A stretch of 64,000 nt of DNA from Fibrobacter sp. UWT2 (GTDB lineage Bacteria; Fibrobacterota; Fibrobacteria; Fibrobacterales; Fibrobacteraceae): positions 1 to 64,000 of the forward strand of contig NZ_FRBF01000015.1 in the NCBI RefSeq assembly GCF_900142545.1, in the 5' to 3' direction. The notes beneath the pieces were generated by a model. That model did no database searches, had not been told where the DNA came from, and saw only the letters and a program-made list of their open reading frames with translations. Each line of letters starts with the position of its first letter. Within the stretch, counting starts at the first letter, position 1. Shown here in pieces: positions 58,801-64,000 of this stretch. The position numbers and the translations under genes are program-made.

Positions 58801-59407
58801 TGCGTTCGTCGAACATGTAGCAGACAATGGTGTTTCCGCTTTCCTTGACGGCACTCACCAGCATGGAGTCAAAGTTGTAGTTGGCAAGTAGTGAAGGGTA
58901 AAGGGAATCGACTTCGGCTTCGGGCGCGATTTTTCGGAGAACGTTTGCGGCCTGGTCTGTTTTTTGCTTGCCGAAGTCTGCGCTCTTGAACAGAATATCG
59001 AAACTGATTGCCGCCGCACCACCTTCGCTCAAGTTCTGGATGACTTTCGCATGGATGGAACGGTCCCATTCGTTATAGTTGCCGGGTTTAGCCAGGGAAG
59101 CTTCGTCAATGTCGACAATGAAAATGTTTTGGTCGAGGCTGTCGTTAATGGAAACGCGCTGGTGTGAATCTTCTTCGTCTTCGGCCTTTTCGGAATGGGT
59201 TGAGGTTTTGAAAAATAAATCGTAAAAAATATTTTCAAGGGCTTCGGCGCCGTTGCGCTGGGTCTTGCCGAGTGCAGACTGCTCAATGGTTTCTGGCAAA
59301 AAGCTGCTTTGTGTGCTTCCAAAAACAAGAATAAAAAAGACTAAAAGGGCCGAAATAGAAAAGCCTGATAAAACTTTCTTGATCTTTTTCGAAAACTTTA
59401 TTTGCAT
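55856..59407 (-). CDS. CHASE2-domain class III adenylate cyclase
   Basis: A 1183-residue membrane sensor. An N-terminal membrane segment (residues 13-32) is followed by a large periplasmic CHASE2 domain (IFIVDIDEASLAKPGNYNEWDR near 95). That domain carries a long insertion with an acidic run (NDEDEEDDEDEDEDESID, ~485). Three membrane segments follow around 675-745, then a class III catalytic domain with metal Asp D784 (FTDIASFS) and D829 (KYEGDAIIAFFGAP), Lys K825 for adenine, and MGDAVNLAARLE. A basic coiled coil and a TPR-like tail (YLNMQWDDAIALFKQCLDLEP) end the chain. It is predicted to make cAMP in response to an envelope signal. The ATG is 4 nt after a TATCTTTT box. Confidence 0.92.
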   Translation of the reverse strand: MQIKFSKKIKKVLSGFSISALLVFFILVFGSTQSSFLPETIEQSALGKTQRNGAEALENIFYDLFFKTSTHSEKAEDEEDSHQRVSINDSLDQNIFIVDIDEASLAKPGNYNEWDRSIHAKVIQNLSEGGAAAISFDILFKSADFGKQKTDQAANVLRKIAPEAEVDSLYPSLLANYNFDSMLVSAVKESGNTIVCYMFDERKSYKHASQWIPLSMQERADAIGYSSTLDTTQVDKIDDVEPKDLLDNIFPELANAGVKAGSVNAYPDNDGVVRKVSMLYRFPNPNLDIIPFLDTTQAGDKEKYDAVMNSDGNNYVYSTMSLMTILHLFHKDPKDIVVKMGKYIDIGKPFGIYRDSVGIYHTTYPNFSYHMFMLLRETLAEKKIHNKASEEVLEISHKVFAHKDENGKISLELSNGGTSSILDEQESKLLMKVTLEQLDALEEEETVKLTRDYIIRKDEDEEGFYQIVKNASNDEDEEDDEDEDEDESIDFTRSAVKTLIFYKDTLKRMPAGKKMILSLDMQLHYNKATKKWNSNMAILSDAVIRDIQATKDEAIENLKPGEEIRFGKVKRIPIDQTGRYQVKYKGRYNEVNNRRFQHLSYYDVYKGRIDNLFYQGKIFILGSAAAALFDFVPGPQEENYPAVLIHSTIIKNILEDDYLVTLSEKKQQVIVILLAFLCLILGLYFTSSISVVLSLVLMGVYTYIAYKYFQGGLYIGASKQLLAMLLTSITALVVQFHFENKEKNFINNAFKQYISPELITAMVDNEIMPTLGGEKSNLTAYFTDIASFSTFSEKIGDPKKLVDLLNEYLTAMTDTLIENKGTLDKYEGDAIIAFFGAPMPLPNNAQYACETAVGMQEKLMKLRRIWASEQEIQNNQKVLKWPKVVHNMHMRIGINTGDIVTGNMGSSMRKNYTMMGDAVNLAARLESAAKQYGAYIQISEDTQRNLETGTFIYRSLDTIRVVGKSQPIKTFELLAITGLGLTKLNDEAQTSLFKKENFKNEAIEAKNKFIIKKRKKARKTRAQQKEDELNRIVNKRLDEEIMRIKNETHMNVKANVKKILRDDITQKAKKELNKKYKLNAPREVYTSGEIAYFARKRDAQNQNLVKLVELWERARACYLNMQWDDAIALFKQCLDLEPHHPDRDPGSKTTPSHVYIQRCEAYKITPPVAQGEVWDGVFTATEK

Positions 59408-59436
59408 AATAAAAAGATAATATAATGCTATATTTA
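59402..59436 (+). promoter_or_regulatory. Promoter of ftsK: TTGCAT-N21-TATATTTA
   Basis: TTGCAT (59402-59407) covers the cyclase start codon; TATATTTA at 59429-59436. It overlaps an in-frame ATG at 59425, which therefore cannot be the ftsK start if this promoter is used. Confidence 0.5.
59412..59419 (-). promoter_or_regulatory. -10 box TATCTTTT of the cyclase gene
   Basis: 7 of 8 match on the minus strand, 4 nt before the ATG. It stands back to back with the ftsK box, 9 bp away. Confidence 0.4.
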
Positions 59437-59457
59437 GAAGGTACTTGCGGAGGCATT

Positions 59458-62400
59458 TTGGCTACTCAAAAGAAATCGACATCAAAAAAAGCGGGAAAAT
59501 CGGTAAAGTCTTCTAAAAAAGACGATTTTTCGCCTTCTGAACAGGGTTTTGGCTCCATTCTTGGGGGTTGGTCCCTGGTGGGCTTTGGCCTTATATTGAT
59601 GCTTGGCTGCGTTTGTTCGGCTTATAGCGGCGTAAAGGAAAACTTCTTGGGCCCTTATTTGGGGAAAATGTTCCCTGATGCGTTGGCATTCGTTTTTGGT
59701 CGAGTCGCCTCGCTGATTGTTTCTTCGGCATTGGTTCTGTGGGGGGCCGCCTTGGTGTCTGTTTCGAGGCGAGGCCGTTTTGTCCGTTATGCGGTCGGTC
59801 TTTCCCTTTTGTCGGTGGTGTTTTCCTTCCTCTTCTCGCTCCGGAATTACGGCGTGGCGAAGGTTTCCAAGGATGCCCTGATTCAGGGCGGTGGCGCCCT
59901 CGGTCAGTTCTTTAATCAGTTTGTGGTGACTCCGCTTTTTGGAAAGGCTCTCTTGTTGCCTGTCTGCATTTCGCTTGCGGTGATTGGCTTGATTCTGGTG
60001 ATCGCCTTTGGACTTCGCCCGAGACACTTCAAGTTCGTGGTGCAGACGACGAATTGGCTCAAGTCGGTGTTCCATAAGAAGGACTTGGTGGACGGCGGTT
60101 ATGAACCGGTGGATGCCCGCCGTATGCCCCAGGTGCAGACCAATATGGACTTGCCGGGTGCAGGGTTACCTCGTGGCGTCTACATGGACGACAATACGGT
60201 GAATATCAAACCCGATGGTTTCAAGATTCGTCGCAAGGGCAAGGTGACGCCTTTCAACGGTCGCAGCAACTGGATGGATGACGAATTCAGCTTGAACGGA
60301 ACTACGGACGAAGTGCCGAACCTTCCGGATGAAGTCCTGCAGACGGTAACGCCGCGTCGTGCAAAGGAAATGGCTCCGCAGCCGGATTCCACGAGCAATG
60401 TGGTTGGCGGCTATAACTTGGACGAAGATCCCGAAATCCGCAGACTTGAAGATTACTTGCGCCAGAACGGCAGCAAGATGAACGCCCTTGAAATCGTGGA
60501 AGTCAAGGAAAAGATTGCTGCCCTCAAGCGCGCCCGCGACCTGATTGCCTGGGAAAAGGATCACCGCGGTCGTATGCAGGTGAAGGGCGATGTGCGTCGT
60601 GAAGGGGGCGTGACGGGCTCTATGGCGACACGTACGGTAGCCGCTCCGATGCCGACAGGAACGATGCCTGCCGCGAAGGGCGCTACGCAAAGGTCGATGA
60701 CGCAGGTTCCCGCACAAAATCCTGACGAACGTACGGTGATGGCGGGCGAGCCGACGGTTGGTAATGCGGCTCCCTTTAATGCCGAAGACTTGCTCGGCGG
60801 CGATGGTGCTCAAACAATAGATGTGCCTGCCTCTGATGACGATACTTTTGTGCCCGAAGTTTACGGCGCCGATGATGTGGGCGAGGTCCCTGAAATTCCG
60901 GACGCGACGCTGGGAGCCTCGATTGGGGATGTGCCGAGTGGCAACTCCACTTCGGGTATGAAGGCCGCTCCTATCCCGCAGCGTGATCCGACGACCGTCT
61001 ATGATGAATATAAGGTGCCGGCCATTAGCGACATCCTGGAAGAACATGAGCCGCAGACTGCCGATTACAGCGAAGATGAATTGAACGCTATCGGCAAGAT
61101 GCTTGAAGAAAAGCTTGAAAACTTCAAGGTAAAGGGCCGCGTGATCGGTTGTGAAACGGGCCCGATGATTACTCGCTTTGAAGTGGAACCGGGCCCGGGC
61201 ATGAAGGTGAGCCGATTCTCCGCTTTGCAAGAAGACTTGGCGCTTCCGCTTCGAGTCTCGTCGGTGCGTATTTTGGCCCCGATTCCGGGCAAGGCTGCCG
61301 TCGGTATCGAAATTCCGAATCGCAAGTTCCAGACGGTGTACAGCCTCGATGTGTTCCAGAGTGAAAAGTTCAAGCCGTCTCCCGAAAAGATTCTGGTGGC
61401 GCTCGGTAAAGACATTACCGGCGAAGCGTTCACGATGGACTTGGCCAAGGCCCCGCACTTGCTGATTGCCGGTCAGACGGGTTCCGGTAAGTCGGTCTGC
61501 ATTAACGCACTCATGGCTTCGATGCTTTTCAGTAAGACTCCTGACGAACTCCGCATGATTTTGGTGGACCCGAAGGCGGTGGAACTGAAGATGTACGAAA
61601 ACATCCCGCACTTGCTGGCTCCGGTGATTACCAAGCCCGAAATCGCGATTCAGGCGTTGCAGTGGCTGTGCTATGAAATGGACCGCCGTACTGAAGTCTT
61701 GGCGGCTGCAAAGGTACGTAATATTGGTGGCTTTAATGCCAAGTTCGAAGCGGGCGAGTTGCCCGACGAAGTGCCTGAAGAAGACCGTAGTCACCGTATG
61801 GCGTTCATCGTGGTAATTATTGATGAAATGGCGGACCTCATGATGGTCGCTGGCAAGGAAATTGAAAAGAACGTGGCGCGCCTTGCCGCAAAGGCTCGTG
61901 CCGTGGGCATTCATCTGGTGCTTGCAACGCAGCGCCCCTCTGTGAAGGTCATCACCGGTATCATCAAGGCGAACTTGCCGACGCGAATCAGCTTCAAGGT
62001 GGCATCTCAGATTGACGCCCGCACGGTCATGGACCATGCCGGCGCCGAAAAGCTTCTGGGTCGCGGCGACATGCTTTACAAGGCCGTGAACGATCCTGAA
62101 CCGGTGCGTGTCCATGGCGCCTTCCTCAGCGATGAAGAAGCAGAAAAGCTTGCCGATGCCTGCTCCGACCAGAACGTGTTCTACCCGCAGGTGGAATCGT
62201 TCGACGTCAGCGACGGCGAAGGCGACGAAGACGGCGAGGGCGGAGGCAAGGACTTGGGCAAGCTCGACAAGCTACTTTACGATGTGGCCGTTTGGGCGGT
62301 CGAATGCCGCGGGCTTTCGACCTCGGCGGTGCAGCGCCACTTTAGCGTGGGCTTCAGCCGAGCCGGTAAAATTGTGGACCAACTTTACAGCCTCGGGGTG

Positions 62401-62493
62401 TGTGGCCCTGCCAAGGGCAACTCCAAACCCCGCGCCATGCTGCTTGGAATCGAAGAAATCCAGAGCATGCAACGCTCCGGAAAATTCGGGTAA
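59458..62493 (+). CDS. ftsK: DNA translocase FtsK/SpoIIIE
   Basis: Septal DNA pump that clears chromosome termini and activates XerCD recombination. 1011 residues from TTG 59458, chosen because GGAGG lies 4 nt upstream and the promoter box lies between it and an earlier ATG (59425). Parts: basic tail, four membrane segments (residues ~35-190), a Pro/Ala/Gly-rich linker, then the motor with Walker A GQTGSGKS (K678), Walker B VVIIDEMADLMM, ATQRPSVKVITGIIKANLP, and the winged-helix gamma domain (LLYDVAVWAVECRGLSTSAVQRHFSVGFSRAGKIVDQL) that reads KOPS. The length is between SpoIIIE and E. coli FtsK. Confidence 0.96.
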   Translation: MATQKKSTSKKAGKSVKSSKKDDFSPSEQGFGSILGGWSLVGFGLILMLGCVCSAYSGVKENFLGPYLGKMFPDALAFVFGRVASLIVSSALVLWGAALVSVSRRGRFVRYAVGLSLLSVVFSFLFSLRNYGVAKVSKDALIQGGGALGQFFNQFVVTPLFGKALLLPVCISLAVIGLILVIAFGLRPRHFKFVVQTTNWLKSVFHKKDLVDGGYEPVDARRMPQVQTNMDLPGAGLPRGVYMDDNTVNIKPDGFKIRRKGKVTPFNGRSNWMDDEFSLNGTTDEVPNLPDEVLQTVTPRRAKEMAPQPDSTSNVVGGYNLDEDPEIRRLEDYLRQNGSKMNALEIVEVKEKIAALKRARDLIAWEKDHRGRMQVKGDVRREGGVTGSMATRTVAAPMPTGTMPAAKGATQRSMTQVPAQNPDERTVMAGEPTVGNAAPFNAEDLLGGDGAQTIDVPASDDDTFVPEVYGADDVGEVPEIPDATLGASIGDVPSGNSTSGMKAAPIPQRDPTTVYDEYKVPAISDILEEHEPQTADYSEDELNAIGKMLEEKLENFKVKGRVIGCETGPMITRFEVEPGPGMKVSRFSALQEDLALPLRVSSVRILAPIPGKAAVGIEIPNRKFQTVYSLDVFQSEKFKPSPEKILVALGKDITGEAFTMDLAKAPHLLIAGQTGSGKSVCINALMASMLFSKTPDELRMILVDPKAVELKMYENIPHLLAPVITKPEIAIQALQWLCYEMDRRTEVLAAAKVRNIGGFNAKFEAGELPDEVPEEDRSHRMAFIVVIIDEMADLMMVAGKEIEKNVARLAAKARAVGIHLVLATQRPSVKVITGIIKANLPTRISFKVASQIDARTVMDHAGAEKLLGRGDMLYKAVNDPEPVRVHGAFLSDEEAEKLADACSDQNVFYPQVESFDVSDGEGDEDGEGGGKDLGKLDKLLYDVAVWAVECRGLSTSAVQRHFSVGFSRAGKIVDQLYSLGVCGPAKGNSKPRAMLLGIEEIQSMQRSGKFG

Positions 62494-62507
62494 ATTTGCG
62501 GCTTTGT

Positions 62508-63968
62508 CTACCTGAGAGAAATGGACAACATGGTAATGTCGTCGAATTGTTCGGCATTTCCCACAAAAGCTTGCAGGTCTTCCTTGATCTGAGTCAAGAA
62601 TGCTTTGCCGCCACGAACATCGGCCGAATTGAGTTTTTTCAGCAGTCTCTCTTCGCCATAAAGTTCCCCTGAGCCGTTGTGCGCTTCGGTTAATCCGTCG
62701 GTATAGATTAAAAGGCTGTCGCCATCCTGTAATTGAATCTCGGATTCCTTGTACTGTGTATCGTCCATGCCTGCAAGGAATAACCCATGCTTGTTCTTCA
62801 AAAATTCAAAATTTTCGCCCTTTCTTGCAAAACAGGGGGCGTTGTGGCCTGCATTTGTGAATTTCATGATGCGTGTCGTGGTGTCTAGAATGCCAATCCA
62901 TGCTGTGGCAAACATTTCTTCGGGGTTGCATTCACACAGGATTCGGTTGACATCGGTAGAGATCTGAGCCGTGGACAGTTTCATCGAAGCATGGTCTTTG
63001 ATCATAGTCTTCACGGTCATCGAGAAGAGGGCCGCGGGAACACCTTTGCCCGAAATATCGGCGATGACAAATGCGATATGCGTGCCGTCGATTTCAAAGA
63101 AATCGTAAAAATCTCCGCCGACCTCCTTGGCAGTATCCATGGTTGCGTAGATGATTATGTCGGGGTGGTTGACAAGAGCGCCCTCTGCGGAAGGAAGAGA
63201 ACCTGTTTGAATGTTTGCGGCGAGGTTCAGGTCGGTTTCGACGGCCACTATTTTCTCGCGATTCTTGACGAATCTATTCGTGTTCACGTTTGTTGTAAAG
63301 AAGGTGAGCGCGATGGCGGATGAAAGACTGGTTTCTAGATAATTTTCATCAAGTTCCAAGATGAATAGCTGAATAAACTCAATTCCTGCAATCAATAAGG
63401 AGGTTACCAAAATACATTGAGCGTAGAATTTCTTTTCCGCATTTGATTTTCGGCGTCGGATTAAGTAATAGATGGACTGTAACAATGGTGAACTTGCGTA
63501 CATGAAAGCAATCGGTACCAAGCAATAATCAAAGATTATGCCATATTGAATTTCTCCATGTTCGTTGATGGAATATACTAGGCTGGTCCAAGGTGTCGTT
63601 AGGCATAAAATAACGGTAAGAACGGTGGGTGCGATAAATAGCGCGTAGTGCAATTTTTTTGAACTCATCTTGAGTCCAAATTGATTCAACGAGAATCGCG
63701 TAAACATCGATGTTCCAAGCATCATTGCAATTGCAAAAATATAGGCACAGGCATAATTAAGGATCTTGTATGTAAGATTCCCATCTACAAAATGCCAGAT
63801 TCCGTCAAAAGCAGACAAGACCGTTGCCGACACAAGCATAATGGAAAGCTTGTCCTTGAAACTCATCTTGTACAGTACGATGTTGTTGTACAACATGAAT
63901 GCGGTTAGCAAGGTCGTGAAAACGGATATTTCTACAAACAGGGTATCTGCAATTTGTTCATAGGTCAT
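62508..63968 (-). CDS. Membrane-anchored SpoIIE/RsbU-type PP2C phosphatase
   Basis: A 486-residue protein. About seven N-terminal membrane segments (residues ~10-230) form a sensor-like module. Then comes a PPM phosphatase domain of the RsbU/SpoIIE kind: NLAANIQTGSLPS, KEVGGDFYDFFEIDGTHIAFVIADISGKGVPAALFS, TNAGHNAP, LLIYTDGLTEAHN and EQFDDITML carry the metal-binding Asp residues. Such enzymes usually dephosphorylate an anti-sigma-antagonist (STAS) protein; none is in the window. GAGG stands 8 nt before the ATG. It converges with ftsK, 14 nt apart. The 32 bases beyond its start to the window edge hold no gene. Confidence 0.9.
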   Translation of the reverse strand: MTYEQIADTLFVEISVFTTLLTAFMLYNNIVLYKMSFKDKLSIMLVSATVLSAFDGIWHFVDGNLTYKILNYACAYIFAIAMMLGTSMFTRFSLNQFGLKMSSKKLHYALFIAPTVLTVILCLTTPWTSLVYSINEHGEIQYGIIFDYCLVPIAFMYASSPLLQSIYYLIRRRKSNAEKKFYAQCILVTSLLIAGIEFIQLFILELDENYLETSLSSAIALTFFTTNVNTNRFVKNREKIVAVETDLNLAANIQTGSLPSAEGALVNHPDIIIYATMDTAKEVGGDFYDFFEIDGTHIAFVIADISGKGVPAALFSMTVKTMIKDHASMKLSTAQISTDVNRILCECNPEEMFATAWIGILDTTTRIMKFTNAGHNAPCFARKGENFEFLKNKHGLFLAGMDDTQYKESEIQLQDGDSLLIYTDGLTEAHNGSGELYGEERLLKKLNSADVRGGKAFLTQIKEDLQAFVGNAEQFDDITMLSISLR

Positions 63969-64000
63969 ATTTATGCCTCGAATTTTACCTTGAATGTGTT

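Overview
The window reads as chromosomal core sequence of a Fibrobacter species (phylum Fibrobacterota, FCB group). Grounds: a TIGR02147/DUF4423 family protein (a paralogous family of Fibrobacter), lipoproteins with Ser-rich linkers after the lipobox, a fused SecDF, an outer-membrane TamA/TamB pair (so diderm), the short form of ArgC, carboxynorspermidine decarboxylase, and promoters whose -10 region looks like the Bacteroidetes -7 element TAnnTTTG. The species assignment is inference. I see no insertion sequence, prophage, integron, CRISPR array or rRNA operon. 47 protein genes and one tRNA gene fill the window, and no gene-free stretch exceeds 300 bases.

Layout. 0.1-5 kb: an AT-hook-like protein, an AlkD-like DNA glycosylase relative, then malQ and a GH13 amylase back to back (intracellular alpha-glucan use). 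5-11 kb: secDF, a secreted protein, then a TIGR02147 protein translationally coupled to a lipoprotein behind an unusual repeated upstream region. 11-17.8 kb (minus strand): argC-obg-smpB-amidase operon with start/stop overlaps, a YchJ-like SEC-C protein, rlmN-methyltransferase, an HTH protein, tRNA-Arg(ACG). 18-25.4 kb: class A PBP, TlpA-like protein, an Omp85-like protein divergent from glyA, and a lone ABC ATPase. 25.4-31.2 kb: tamB-tamA. 31.4-41.2 kb: DNA repair block sbcD-sbcC, uvrD/pcrA, a lipoprotein, radA. 41-49.4 kb: exported pentapeptide-repeat protein, FAD reductase-sufE-membrane protein, tsaE/nspC, and an exported protein with a FecCD permease and ATPase. 49.4-53.5 kb (minus): rho-proC-sigma54 activator. 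53.8-55.8 kb: folK-deoxynucleoside kinase-panC. 55.8-64 kb: a CHASE2 adenylate cyclase, ftsK, and a membrane PP2C (SpoIIE-type) phosphatase.

Regulatory signals are consistent across the window. About 20 genes carry a TAnnTTTG-like box. In several of them it is paired with TTGACA at 17 or 22 bp. In about a dozen genes the box ends only 4-8 nt before the start codon and no Shine-Dalgarno is present, so leaderless mRNAs seem common. Many intergenic gaps carry arrays of heptamers (TCTCGTC or TNYCTAC type) and longer dispersed elements, some running into stop codons.

The strongest candidates for something undescribed are: the mirrored-order array of three duplicated 10-mers in front of the TIGR02147-lipoprotein pair; a shared TTGACAwTTTGTGyCA element at the sbcD and radA promoters; the intergenic heptamer family; and the Q/N-rich extension of Rho.
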